Positions 25,235 through 33,242 of a stretch of DNA of 43,882 nucleotides are shown one piece after another. The notes beneath the pieces were generated by a model that searched no databases, had not been told where the DNA came from, and was given only the letters and a program-made list of their open reading frames with translations. The DNA is from a virus: the IMG/VR virus record IMGVR_UViG_3300033552_000019, positions 1-43,882 of that record; one strand, 5' to 3'. Each line of letters starts with the position of its first letter. The first letter of the stretch is position 1. Made by a program: the position numbers and the translations under genes.

Positions 25235-25540
25235 TTAAATTGAATAAATCCGTTTATATCTTTTTCTAGTAACCGTTACCGTAAAATGATTTGACCAAAC
25301 ACTTAACACACCACCCCGTCTTAATTCCTGCGCTTTGCCGCCATTTATCGAAAACATCATTTTGCGAGGGTATATGCTATGCAACTGTGACATGTTACGA
25401 ATTGTATCGACAAGTACGTATAAGTGTGGGTAATCAAGCGTGTACCCTATTGGTGTACGTGTAGTATCTTGGGCTTTGGTTATGTAGGCAATAAATAACA
25501 GGAAAGCCAAAAGAATTGATAGTTTGATAAACGTTTTCAT
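25235..25540 (-). CDS. Small secreted protein in the early operon
   Basis: 101 residues. A signal peptide is clear at the N-terminus (MKTFIKLSILLAFLLFIAYI, cleavage after TKAQ). The mature part is a small basic beta-rich domain (MMFSINGGKAQELRRGGVLS then HFTVTVTRKRYKR). One-base overlap with the gene upstream. A periplasmic product in an early operon suggests a role at the cell envelope, for example superinfection exclusion; this is inference. Confidence 0.65.
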   Translation of the reverse strand: MKTFIKLSILLAFLLFIAYITKAQDTTRTPIGYTLDYPHLYVLVDTIRNMSQLHSIYPRKMMFSINGGKAQELRRGGVLSVWSNHFTVTVTRKRYKRIYSI

Positions 25541-25806
25541 TATCTCTTTAGAATCTGTTTCGCTTTCACAACTATTGTATCAAAGTCCTCTAAAATTGAA
25601 GCTGGCTCAAAGTGGTCTTTGTCTGTATAAAATACAACACAGTCCTTGTACTCCGAATTGCAGTATTTAAAAGAACAATCAATTGTCCAATAATCTTTAC
25701 CTGAATGAAATTCTAGTGATACATTTGAGGTTATTAGGCCCATATTGTAGGTTCCTGTTATTCTTTTAAGCAATTCGCCTAAAAACTCTATATTTTCTTT
25801 AGTCAT
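25540..25806 (-). CDS. Hypothetical protein
   Basis: 88 residues, alpha/beta, unrecognised (EFLGELLKRITGTYNMGLIT; VVFYTDKDHFEPASILEDFD). First gene after the tRNA-like element and translationally coupled by one base to the secreted-protein gene. Confidence 0.6.
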   Translation of the reverse strand: MTKENIEFLGELLKRITGTYNMGLITSNVSLEFHSGKDYWTIDCSFKYCNSEYKDCVVFYTDKDHFEPASILEDFDTIVVKAKQILKR

Positions 25807-25951
25807 AATTTATCTTGTTTGTTCCCGTTCGCTACCTAAAATTAAATATGCCGCTACTTTCCCGGCTGTTCATCGGTTAATCTGTGTTTTTAGCTCTATT
25901 AAACCTACTTCCTTTCAAGTAGTGGAACCTGCACCGAAATTAAACCACGGG

Positions 25952-26028
25952 TGGGGTTGCAAGGATTCAAACCTTGATTTGTCGAGTGTTTTACGCCCGA
26001 CTTGCTTATTCATTTAGACGACAACCCC
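25952..26028 (-). tRNA. Degenerate tRNA-like gene, anticodon unclear
   Basis: 77 nt on the minus strand. A perfect 7-bp acceptor stem GGGGTTG / CAACCCC, discriminator A, and a perfect 5-bp T stem CAAGG / CCTTG with loop TTTGAAT (normally TTCRANY) are present. The D stem is poor (GTCT opposite AAGC) and lacks G18G19. The anticodon stem TCGGG / CTCGA leaves a 9-nt loop CGTAAAACA instead of 7. CCA is not encoded. It may be a decayed phage tRNA, a tRNA with an expanded anticodon loop, or a structural RNA. Confidence 0.5.
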
Positions 26029-26047
26029 ATATTTTCAGTTCGGGTAC

Positions 26048-26284
26048 TTAGATACTGCCTTTCCCCAAACTTTTATTTATAAAATTAAATAGCCTTACCT
26101 TTGAATAATACCTTTTGTCCTCATAGGCATCCCAAACCTGCTTAAATTCATCGCCTACCCATTTACAAAGGTCCGATTTAATTGGAGGTCCTTGGTAACC
26201 AATAAATACTTTAACCTCTTTAGATTCTTTATGAATGAGAAAATATTTAAAAGGTTTTTCTATCTGCACCGTTATATTTTTCAT
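26048..26284 (-). CDS. Hypothetical protein
   Basis: 78 residues, unrecognised (KPFKYFLIHKESKEVKVFIG; DLCKWVGDEFKQVWDAYEDK). Basic at the C-terminus. It is the last gene before the tRNA-like element; 4 nt from its upstream neighbour. Confidence 0.6.
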   Translation of the reverse strand: MKNITVQIEKPFKYFLIHKESKEVKVFIGYQGPPIKSDLCKWVGDEFKQVWDAYEDKRYYSKVRLFNFINKSLGKGSI

Positions 26285-26288
26285 TGCT

Positions 26289-26492
26289 TTAAAATAATAT
26301 TACTAAATTAATCTCTTCCGAATACCGCACTAAAAACTCTTTGAATGATTCGTTAACTCGCTGTTGACATATTACGTCATCCATGTCATCTGACCGAACC
26401 TGCCATAGTCCAGAGTCTTTATATAATGGCATATTTTCTGGCAACCAATCAACTATTTCATTAAGAGGCAAATCCATATTTATAAATCCCAT
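26289..26492 (-). CDS. Hypothetical acidic small protein
   Basis: 67 residues, unrecognised. MDLPLNEIVDWLPENMPLYK looks like a small helical domain. Tightly linked to the next gene. A start at Met6 is equally possible. Confidence 0.55.
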   Translation of the reverse strand: MGFINMDLPLNEIVDWLPENMPLYKDSGLWQVRSDDMDDVICQQRVNESFKEFLVRYSEEINLVILF

Positions 26493-26545
26493 ATCTACTT
26501 TTGTTTAAAATTTTTTTATTTAAATCGTTTTTTTGAATGAGATGA

Positions 26546-26785
26546 TTATTTATGACCTAAACTTTCCCTTACAGACGAATCGCTCAATAGTTCTTGAAGC
26601 GTTATCTCAAGTCTGGTATTGGCATATTTGAGAAGTGAGCTTTGTTCGTTAAGTAATTTATTTTTAAGTGTTATATCTTTTATTTTTTCCATCATTTGAT
26701 CGTTAAGGATTCTTAGCTCTCTATTAGAATACATTAATTCTAAATTTGACAAGTTCTTAGATCTTACTGGTCGCTCAATTGCCAT
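26546..26785 (-). CDS. Small coiled-coil protein
   Basis: 79 residues with a long helical, leucine/asparagine-rich region (MYSNRELRILNDQMMEKIKD, then TLKNKLLNEQSSLLKYANTR) typical of a short coiled coil. It overlaps the end of ninG by 22 nt. Function unknown. Confidence 0.6.
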   Translation of the reverse strand: MAIERPVRSKNLSNLELMYSNRELRILNDQMMEKIKDITLKNKLLNEQSSLLKYANTRLEITLQELLSDSSVRESLGHK

Positions 26786-27429
26786 TTGTCAATTATTTTT
26801 TGTTGAGCCTTGGTAGGCGTATGATTTAATCGGGTGCATTGAATCAAAAACTTTTCGATGTATTCCTGCAGCATGATTTGATATTCAAATGCCCCTTTAT
26901 TGCTTTTTTTTTGCCCTAATGCGTTTAATTTATCGTAAACGTCATCACCGTATTGCAGTTTCATCGCTTCTAAATATGGTAGCTCATTACCCTTTAAAAT
27001 AATGTTACAGTAGTATGTCTGGGGCTTTGTGTTTTGCCTGCAGAATATTAAGGCTGGATGTGTTGATCGTTTCAGAAAGTGTCCGTTTTGTATTTTACTC
27101 CAATGCTCAAACCTATGCCTGCAGCAAAAACACTTTACTATCCCTTTTTCATCTGCAGGTTCCATTCTTACCACAAGCGAGTACATGATATCCAATTCCT
27201 TTTTAATTAAAGAAACAAGGGTTGTTTTTGGTTTTTCGTACTGCAGCTTCTTTTCTTTCTTAACCTCCCTCAAAGCTTGCTTCAATTGCTCCACTGTCCA
27301 GGTCTTCCTGTTTTCCATTTCGGCTTTTTTCTTTTCGCTCATTTTACGGATAGGCATAGGAGGCTTTTTAAGTTTAATTTCACGTGCAGCATGATAAGTT
27401 GAATCGGATTTTGAGTATGGTCTAGGCAT
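26764..27429 (-). CDS. ninG: NinG-like recombination protein
   Basis: 221 residues from ATG 27429; an upstream start (27441) is possible but overlaps more. It has the lambda NinG/Rap pattern: KCFCCRHRFEHWSKIQNGHF (about 99-118), RSTHPALIFC, TYYCNIILKGNELPYLEAMK and a YG (QYGDDVYDKLNAL) segment. Zinc-binding cysteines C100, C102/103, C130 and C141 are kept. Rap proteins bind and cut branched DNA and assist phage recombination. The basic N-terminal 80 residues are an extension. It belongs with the recombination cassette at 34-37 kb. Confidence 0.85.
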   Translation of the reverse strand: MPRPYSKSDSTYHAAREIKLKKPPMPIRKMSEKKKAEMENRKTWTVEQLKQALREVKKEKKLQYEKPKTTLVSLIKKELDIMYSLVVRMEPADEKGIVKCFCCRHRFEHWSKIQNGHFLKRSTHPALIFCRQNTKPQTYYCNIILKGNELPYLEAMKLQYGDDVYDKLNALGQKKSNKGAFEYQIMLQEYIEKFLIQCTRLNHTPTKAQQKIIDKWQLSDQ

Positions 27430-27748
27430 TATTTTTCCCATTTAATCCACGACCTATATACACAATGTTGTCACTATTCAGGTCTGTATTTTTTATGTTC
27501 AATTCTTTTGAAACTATTGGCCACACACGCCAACATGCGCTGTATCCTTGATGGGGTTCTCCCTTCTTATTTAATACATTAAACAAGAAGTCGGTAACAC
27601 TACATATAGCTGATAGTAGATATAGTTCTCCAACTTTGTGTATTGCGTGGGCATAGTAGATATCTTTTTGTTTTCTGCCTTGATTAAGCGCATCAATGAT
27701 TTTGTTGGCTCCAATTAAAACATCGTCAAACATTTCTAGCTGACTCAT
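27422..27748 (-). CDS. Hypothetical protein upstream of ninG
   Basis: 108 residues, mostly helical, unrecognised (DDVLIGANKIIDALNQGRKQ; YLLSAICSVTDFLFNVLNKK). It overlaps ninG by 8 nt, so the two are probably co-translated. Confidence 0.6.
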   Translation of the reverse strand: MSQLEMFDDVLIGANKIIDALNQGRKQKDIYYAHAIHKVGELYLLSAICSVTDFLFNVLNKKGEPHQGYSACWRVWPIVSKELNIKNTDLNSDNIVYIGRGLNGKNNA

Positions 27749-27769
27749 TTCCTTACCATGTTAATATTT

Positions 27770-27937
27770 TCATACAACCTCGTTTTCTACTGTTAAATAC
27801 CTTCTGTGAACCGATAACCATTGGCCATTTATCACAATAGCGTATACGCCTGCTCCGTAATGGTCCACGATTGTGGCTTTTTGTTGTTGGTATATTACCG
27901 GATCGCCTACGTTTAAATCGTCTATACTGTCGCTCAT
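27770..27937 (-). CDS. Small beta-rich protein (55 aa)
   Basis: Starts at an ATG overlapping the upstream TGA (ATGA). MSDSIDDLNVGDPVIYQQQK and VDHYGAGVYAIVINGQWLSV followed by HRRYLTVE read like a small SH3-type or KOW-like barrel (GDxVxY opening, later V-hydrophobic strands). It fills the gap otherwise left in the operon. Confidence 0.6.
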   Translation of the reverse strand: MSDSIDDLNVGDPVIYQQQKATIVDHYGAGVYAIVINGQWLSVHRRYLTVENEVV

Positions 27938-28131
27938 TTGTTTTCTCTCCTTAATATTTCAATCGCTAATTCATAAGAATAAATGTCTGCTTCGGATATT
28001 GCTAAGTATTTGTTTCTATCCGCTATTTGATCGTCAGAAAGTGCTCTATTTTTAAGCGAACACCTCCAATTGTTGGCATTTATAATCTCGTGCCTTATAC
28101 AGTCCTCTAGTGCCTTTATTGCTCGTGTCAT
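27934..28131 (-). CDS. Small helical protein
   Basis: 65 residues, helical (RAIKALEDCIRHEIINANNW; AISEADIYSYELAIEILRRE). Unrecognised. Coupled to the next gene by ATGA overlap. Confidence 0.6.
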   Translation of the reverse strand: MTRAIKALEDCIRHEIINANNWRCSLKNRALSDDQIADRNKYLAISEADIYSYELAIEILRRENK

Positions 28132-28133
28132 GT

Positions 28134-28490
28134 TTAAAATGGATGGTCCGTTTGTGTGTCTAAATTTAGAGTAAGCTGCTTTACTCTTTGAATTGTGTAG
28201 TTGCGCTCAATTTCAACTCTTATCATTTCAGAGTGCTTAAATATTGATCTTAATTTTGGAAATCCCACAAGAGAACTAAGGTCAACGTTTCCTTTAAAAA
28301 ACTCGTAATAAAGATCAGAATCGGTATAATCTTTTCCATGTTTTTTATTATATTTTTGAAGCTCCTTTGATTCTTGCTCACAATATTTATCGAATTCTCT
28401 TTGAGATGAACACGGTAAACATTCTTCATTTTTAAAGTCATCTTTAAAGATGTCAGAGTATTTATCTTTACAATTTTTACACGTAATCAT
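28134..28490 (-). CDS. Hypothetical protein with N-terminal CxxC knuckles
   Basis: 118 residues. CKNCKDKYSDIF and ECLPCSSQREFDKYCE form two CxxC pairs (residues 4-7 and 24-27), a small zinc knuckle, followed by a helical basic region. Lies 6 nt after the methyltransferase gene. Unrecognised. Confidence 0.6.
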   Translation of the reverse strand: MITCKNCKDKYSDIFKDDFKNEECLPCSSQREFDKYCEQESKELQKYNKKHGKDYTDSDLYYEFFKGNVDLSSLVGFPKLRSIFKHSEMIRVEIERNYTIQRVKQLTLNLDTQTDHPF

Positions 28491-28496
28491 ATTATA

Positions 28497-29966
28497 CTAT
28501 CTTTTGCTTTCATGTAATACAAAACCTTTTAATTTGCCGACTGCCATGTTGAATTTATTCCAAAGTTTTTCGTCAATAAATTCAAAGTGAACTGTGCCTT
28601 TTTTGAAGCCTTTGATTCTGAAATATTCCCAGTTGTACCAAGTACCCCACTCCCTATTTATTTTATCTGAACTTGAATTGTAATTATAAAACTCTTCGGG
28701 ATTACCTTCTTTATCTTCGCCCACCCATGCATTGTTTACAAATTGTGTGAGCTTGCTTTTCTTGTCAAAATTGTCTCCATTAAGCAAACACAGGACACGC
28801 ATCAAGTCTTCGATAATATCAATATTAGAATTGCCATATGAATGTCTCATATGCATTCGTCCACTTCCTGCGTAGTCTGTATCAGTCATGTATGGAAATA
28901 TAAACTTGCGATTAACCAGGTAATGTCCGTTTGTTTTCCATCCTTCCAAATTCATTCTATTGTCGTCATGGTGAGCAGTAAGTCTATCGAACACATCAAG
29001 TATAGCTTTGTCCATTCTGCTTCCTTGTGTGCCAACAATGACGTCAAGCATCTTGTATATGTTTGGCATTGAGAAGGGTATTTTTTCTTGAGTCTCGACA
29101 AACTTATTTATGTCATCCTTTACAGATTTAGTCATGTACTTATCCATGTTCATTTTTTTGAACACGAAATTCCATGCGCTTTTTTGAAGATCCTTTTTGA
29201 AATCGGCCCGGGTTACAGGGGCTTCTTCGCTTGTCATTATCATTGACAATTTTGAATTGAAGAAGCTCTTTGTTAAATCATTCATTTTAACAGCCAATTC
29301 AAGTTGATGATCGAACAATTTGACTGCACCTACATATCGGTTAACAACATCACGAACGAAGTTATAAGGCATAACTCCTATGTATTGATCTTCTTCGACT
29401 TCTTCGGTAAAGAATCCTTCCCATTCGTTTTCATTACTACCCGTTTTTGGCTTGGTGAATTTTATTAAACCAATCTCACACATGGTTTTGCGCTCTGCAT
29501 CTTCAAATGAACTGCCTATATTTACGAATGTTCCTAGGTTTTTAATGTGTGAAAGTATTTGCAATCTCTTGCGACTATAAGCATTCATTCCCATCTCTGC
29601 GTTGCATAGCGAAACGATTACACAACCTTCCGGTGCTATTTCCAGAGCGTGTAAAATGTGGTCTTCTTCATTACTGAACGGTGGGTTCATGAAGATAAAA
29701 TCAACGTGCGAAATTTGATCGGACGAAATTTGTAAGAAGTCAGAACCGATTAGCTTATGCCCTTTGGATTTTAAAATTGACTGTAATTCGTCTTCAATTT
29801 CAGAGGCTAACGTTTTGCCACATAGTAAATTTCCACAGTAATCAAGTATTGCACCACTGCCTGCTGAAGGGTCATAAATTATTTTACTTTCAATATTATA
29901 ATCCTCAACCATCATTTGAATTACATGTGGCGGTGTTGGAAAGAAATCTTTTCCGAATAATCCCAT
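28497..29966 (-). CDS. Adenine-specific DNA methyltransferase with DUF4942-like C-terminus
   Basis: 489 residues. SAM-binding motif I is YDPSAGSGAI (31-40), and the catalytic motif IV is NPPF (94-97), which marks an N6-adenine methyltransferase. The remaining region with FDHQLELAVKMNDLTKSFFN, AWNFVFKKMNMDKYMTKSV and NSGNIDIIEDLM-like YGNSNIDIIEDLMRVLCLL plus FKKGTVHFEFIDEKLWNKFN resembles the DUF4942 tail. No restriction enzyme gene is nearby, so it is an orphan enzyme, probably protecting phage DNA or affecting regulation. Confidence 0.88.
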   Translation of the reverse strand: MGLFGKDFFPTPPHVIQMMVEDYNIESKIIYDPSAGSGAILDYCGNLLCGKTLASEIEDELQSILKSKGHKLIGSDFLQISSDQISHVDFIFMNPPFSNEEDHILHALEIAPEGCVIVSLCNAEMGMNAYSRKRLQILSHIKNLGTFVNIGSSFEDAERKTMCEIGLIKFTKPKTGSNENEWEGFFTEEVEEDQYIGVMPYNFVRDVVNRYVGAVKLFDHQLELAVKMNDLTKSFFNSKLSMIMTSEEAPVTRADFKKDLQKSAWNFVFKKMNMDKYMTKSVKDDINKFVETQEKIPFSMPNIYKMLDVIVGTQGSRMDKAILDVFDRLTAHHDDNRMNLEGWKTNGHYLVNRKFIFPYMTDTDYAGSGRMHMRHSYGNSNIDIIEDLMRVLCLLNGDNFDKKSKLTQFVNNAWVGEDKEGNPEEFYNYNSSSDKINREWGTWYNWEYFRIKGFKKGTVHFEFIDEKLWNKFNMAVGKLKGFVLHESKR

Positions 29967-29970
29967 TTCG

Positions 29971-30330
29971 TTAAATCTTTTTACCTAAGTGAATTCTAAA
30001 TACATTTCCAGGCCAGTTGTCGCTCCATTCAGGAACCGCGGTGCCGATGTCGATATTTGCTATTTCGAAAGTCATTATCTTGCGGTTTTTGTCGTACGCA
30101 CGAGCAAACTCAACTTTGTCAAATGACTTACTAAAATGTTTTATTAGAGGACAACCATTAGTATGGTCTATTAAGCTTTTAGTGAAAATATCATTTGAAA
30201 CTTCTGAATGTTTTACATAAAATAGTTTAGAAACAATACTTCCTTTTATAGTTCGATACTCCTGTTTCTTCACACCTGATTCGATCATATCGTACCAGTG
30301 ATGAGTTAATACCAATTTAAGAGTGCTCAT
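29971..30330 (-). CDS. ASCH/PUA-like domain protein
   Basis: 119 residues from ATG 30330, just after the previous stop; the longer start at 30381 overlaps the upstream gene. MSTLKLVLTHHWYDMIESGV then KKQEYRTIKG is the opening of ASCH-domain proteins (H-WYD-I-SG-K--E-R), and KIMTFEIANIDIGTAVPEW follows the family strand pattern. ASCH proteins bind RNA or modified nucleosides. It could serve in modified-base or RNA metabolism. Confidence 0.72.
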   Translation of the reverse strand: MSTLKLVLTHHWYDMIESGVKKQEYRTIKGSIVSKLFYVKHSEVSNDIFTKSLIDHTNGCPLIKHFSKSFDKVEFARAYDKNRKIMTFEIANIDIGTAVPEWSDNWPGNVFRIHLGKKI

Positions 30331-30332
30331 TT

Positions 30333-31172
30333 TTACTTTTGAATTGAAAATGTTCTTTTGTCTGGTGCATCCATCGGACACTCAATTATGTTAGTCATTT
30401 CAGCTATTCTGCTTATCACTCTGGCACCGTAAAGCGTTTCAAGGTCTTTCAGCTCACAGTTAGAAGTAAAGTGTGTTGTATTGAAGTTTTGAAGGTGCTG
30501 GTCACGGTTGTATATACCCATAATCAATTCACTCATTACACTTATCTTGTTTCCGTAATTGGATGCTAAATTTTCAACCCCTATATCATCAAAGCACCTG
30601 CCCAACTTTTCCTGACCGAAATACAAGTCCCTGTTGGAAGGAGAAAGAAGTTTAAAATATTTCTCAATGGCCTCCTGACCTCCTGCGGTGTATTCTGCCG
30701 ATACTTCAATTGCTCGGTTAAGAATATAGCTCTGATGCTGGTTTCGTCTGAACAGAGTCATTGCAGTACTCTTTCCGCAACCTATATTCCCAAACAGGTA
30801 AATACCCTTTCTAAATGAGAAGTCGTTCCCCTCGTCTAAGAATCTTGCATCATTGGTGAAATACAGAGCAAGGATCCTATAAAGCCTTTTATCGTAATTG
30901 GACATTTTGAATCCTGGTATTTCTTTTTTTGCAGAATCCCAAACGACCTTGTAAAGTTGCTCTGCTGTGAATTTTGGATACTCTCTGGTCTTATACACAC
31001 TGTCCCAATATTCAGACTGCTTTCTGTTCGCTTCTTTTTTTAAATAGAAAGCATTAACAACCTCAAAGATCTCCTGAGGCGTTAGGCTTTCGATCGCCAA
31101 AGAAAGATCGTCCTGTTGCTGCTGGTTTAATTGTGGGATTATTGCCTGTATTTGATTTTTGATTGAATCCAT
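30333..31172 (-). CDS. DnaC-like helicase loader (AAA+ ATPase)
   Basis: 279 residues from ATG 31172. Walker A GNIGCGKS (128-135) and Walker B RCFDDIG (Asp195, Asp196) are clear; HFTSNC and ARVISRIAEMTNIIEC are sensor and arginine-finger-like parts. The N-terminal 90 residues are an additional helical domain that would bind the helicase or the initiator. It would load the host helicase at the phage origin. The first 110 nt overlap the initiator gene in another frame. Confidence 0.85.
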   Translation of the reverse strand: MDSIKNQIQAIIPQLNQQQQDDLSLAIESLTPQEIFEVVNAFYLKKEANRKQSEYWDSVYKTREYPKFTAEQLYKVVWDSAKKEIPGFKMSNYDKRLYRILALYFTNDARFLDEGNDFSFRKGIYLFGNIGCGKSTAMTLFRRNQHQSYILNRAIEVSAEYTAGGQEAIEKYFKLLSPSNRDLYFGQEKLGRCFDDIGVENLASNYGNKISVMSELIMGIYNRDQHLQNFNTTHFTSNCELKDLETLYGARVISRIAEMTNIIECPMDAPDKRTFSIQK

Positions 31173-31899
31173 TTTTATTTTCTTTAAATTCCTTTTCTTT
31201 ATTTTTCCAAGTCGCAAGTCTTTTTGGTATTTCAAACACAACTTGTTTTTCAAATCTCATTTTTCGCGCGCCGGAACTTTTTTCTGTCCAGTAATCAAAA
31301 AAAGCCTGGACGGTTTCTTTTGAAAATTCTTGAACAAATGGTCTAAGCAATTCTTTGAAATCTCTTTCTCTTTCTTCGATATTTTTTTGAGTTGGCGATT
31401 TATCGCCCCCTTCTTCTACTTTACTTTTATATACTTTAGTATACTCTACTTTACTTTGTGTATTACCGGATACTTCACTACTACTTTTACTTGGTTTAAG
31501 CACCCCTAAACCGGTTAAAAGTATCCGTAAACTCGGTAAAGTGATACATTTATTATTTCGCTTTTTGTATGCATCGTGAATGTGTTCTATAAATTTGTCT
31601 GACCAAACAACTTTACAACTGTTCCACAACTCCTTATTTATCTCTTCCAAATCGGACAAATCTGTTAAAATGTTTTCCAAAATATCAGTACTCACATTGC
31701 ATTTTGAAGACAAATACATAAGGTCAACTTGTTGACCGAGTTGAAGAAAATGATTGTTTGTAACGGCTAATTCTCTTAAAATTCTTACCCATGTTGCATA
31801 CCCATCATTACCATATTTTTTGTCTATGAAGTACATTGCTTTTCCTTCTTTGCACAGGAATGGGAAATAGTCAACATTATTTCTTTCAGGTCTAGCCAT
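31063..31899 (-). CDS. Replication initiator-like protein (DUF4373-like N-terminus)
   Basis: 278 residues. The N-terminal winged-helix segment DYFPFLCKEGKAMYFIDKKY and GNDGYATWVRILRELAVTNN matches the DUF4373/Lin1244-type replisome organiser opening. The C-terminal region has FFDYWTEKSSGARKMRFEKQ, VVFEIPKRLATWKNKEKEF, the segment typical in Bacteroidota phages for loading the next replication protein. The tail (RSFFGDRKPN) overlaps the loader gene. It would bind the phage origin, possibly within or beside this gene. Confidence 0.8.
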   Translation of the reverse strand: MARPERNNVDYFPFLCKEGKAMYFIDKKYGNDGYATWVRILRELAVTNNHFLQLGQQVDLMYLSSKCNVSTDILENILTDLSDLEEINKELWNSCKVVWSDKFIEHIHDAYKKRNNKCITLPSLRILLTGLGVLKPSKSSSEVSGNTQSKVEYTKVYKSKVEEGGDKSPTQKNIEERERDFKELLRPFVQEFSKETVQAFFDYWTEKSSGARKMRFEKQVVFEIPKRLATWKNKEKEFKENKNGFNQKSNTGNNPTIKPAATGRSFFGDRKPNASGDL

Positions 31900-31987
31900 A
31901 CTTAAAACCTTTCTATTCTTTGATTTAAAATCATAATCTGGGAGTTTTGATTTTGAATATATTTCTTCATTTCTATTAGATTGTCAA

Positions 31988-32034
31988 TTTCTCCGGGACA
32001 TGTAAACTAATAAAGGCATGCATGCCCGGAGAAA
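31988..32034. repeat. Inverted repeat and palindrome upstream of the replication initiator
   Basis: Perfect 10-bp inverted repeat TTTCTCCGGG (31988-31997) / CCCGGAGAAA (32025-32034), with the 12-bp palindrome GGCATGCATGCC at 32015-32026 overlapping the right arm. No gene is present in the 153-nt gap except a weak 22-codon frame. It could be a terminator, a leader structure or part of an origin. Confidence 0.7.
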
Positions 32035-32052
32035 GAAAGAGTGGACTTACTC

Positions 32053-32757
32053 TTATTTTGTAATTATTGCACACCCGAACTCTTCAAACAATTCAATTTC
32101 ATTTTGAAGAATTTTGCGCTTTGTTTCTTCTTCCAACCGGAACAAATCAACCGACTCCAAGTAGAAACTGCAACCTACTGTTGTGGCTTCGCAAAGAATG
32201 GCTACTTCAAAATGAACGTCCGGATAACCATTGAACATTGGACAAACCATGATGAACGTTTTATCAACTGAATGCTCAACTGTTTGCTCGAACAATTCTT
32301 TTTTATTGCCGTTTCTATCATCGTTCTTTTCAATTACCTTTTCAACTTTTGCAGAGAACTTGCTCAACTGTAAACAGATTTGCTTGTTCACGTCTTGATC
32401 TGCAAAGTAGAATGCATTTTGTCTAAACAGCCTTGCAAGCTCTTTGTCAGAATACTTCTTACTTTCAGAGTTGATTCCAAATGATTCAATCACTTTTGAT
32501 TTAACTAGCTTTCCGGTTATAATATCCTTGAACTCGTCTCTGTGATCGATAATGAATGCTAATGTTCCAGCATCTTCATTAACTTCAACATGACAAACGT
32601 TTTTGTCTAACAAGCCAAGGGAATTTTTATTCTTCATCCAGGCGGACGGTGCGTGTAGATGCCCATCGAATTTTAAAGGAGTGGGATGCTTCAGATCAAG
32701 AAGCTTACCTTCTCTTAAATCTAATTTTTCACCGAGGGCGTTTACTTGGTATTCCAT
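32053..32757 (-). CDS. Hypothetical protein, DUF2303-like context
   Basis: 234 residues. N-terminal LDLREGKLLDLKHPTPLKFD and the segment HLHAPSAWMKNKNSLGLL look like an ssDNA-interacting or DUF2303-type protein often coded in recombination cassettes, but the match is weak. Later parts are mixed alpha/beta with acidic C-terminal helix. It lies with a coiled-coil protein and the recombination cassette; function unknown. Confidence 0.6.
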   Translation of the reverse strand: MEYQVNALGEKLDLREGKLLDLKHPTPLKFDGHLHAPSAWMKNKNSLGLLDKNVCHVEVNEDAGTLAFIIDHRDEFKDIITGKLVKSKVIESFGINSESKKYSDKELARLFRQNAFYFADQDVNKQICLQLSKFSAKVEKVIEKNDDRNGNKKELFEQTVEHSVDKTFIMVCPMFNGYPDVHFEVAILCEATTVGCSFYLESVDLFRLEEETKRKILQNEIELFEEFGCAIITK

Positions 32758-32760
32758 TTG

Positions 32761-33204
32761 TTAAGCCTCCTTTTGGTTTAGATGAATTGTTTTGTGAGAG
32801 TTCATTGAAAGCTGTCTTTCTTTTTGAGTGAAACTTCTTGTATCTACAAGTGTTCCGGTTGAATCGTAGATTCCCATTAGCTTTGCTTCATAGTCAGGGA
32901 ACAGCCATACTTTACCTGTAACTTCGACACCACCTTTGTTCAATGAGTGTAGCAATGCTTTACGCTCTGCATCTGCTTCTTTCATTTGCGCCTTAATTGG
33001 ATCGGCAACATCTTTTAATTTAAGGCCGAGATCATTTACTTTTTTAGACTCAATAAAGAACATCTCTTTGCGTTCAGTGACTTCATCATCTGAGAATTGT
33101 TTGACGTACTTAAATCCATCTTCAATTTCATGACAGTCTGCATCCATTGCATCGACAATCTCACGTTCTGAATGTAATCCTTCTTCGAATAGTTTACTTT
33201 TCAT
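32761..33204 (-). CDS. Hypothetical protein
   Basis: 147 residues, mostly helical (DEVTERKEMFFIESKKVNDL; DPIKAQMKEADAERKALLHS), then a short beta part (GGVEVTGKVWLFPDYEAKLM). It resembles proteins that accompany phage recombination genes; a clamp or accessory role would be a guess. 3 nt spacing to its neighbour. Confidence 0.6.
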   Translation of the reverse strand: MKSKLFEEGLHSEREIVDAMDADCHEIEDGFKYVKQFSDDEVTERKEMFFIESKKVNDLGLKLKDVADPIKAQMKEADAERKALLHSLNKGGVEVTGKVWLFPDYEAKLMGIYDSTGTLVDTRSFTQKERQLSMNSHKTIHLNQKEA

Positions 33205-33242
33205 GGTACTTATTTTGATTATTAATTGATTACTTGAAAATT

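Noticed and set aside
28250-28441. Minus-strand frame of 63 codons in another phase inside the zinc-knuckle gene
   Set aside because: The longer frame (28134-28490) starts with CxxC knuckles and packs with its neighbours; the inner frame is not coupled to anything.
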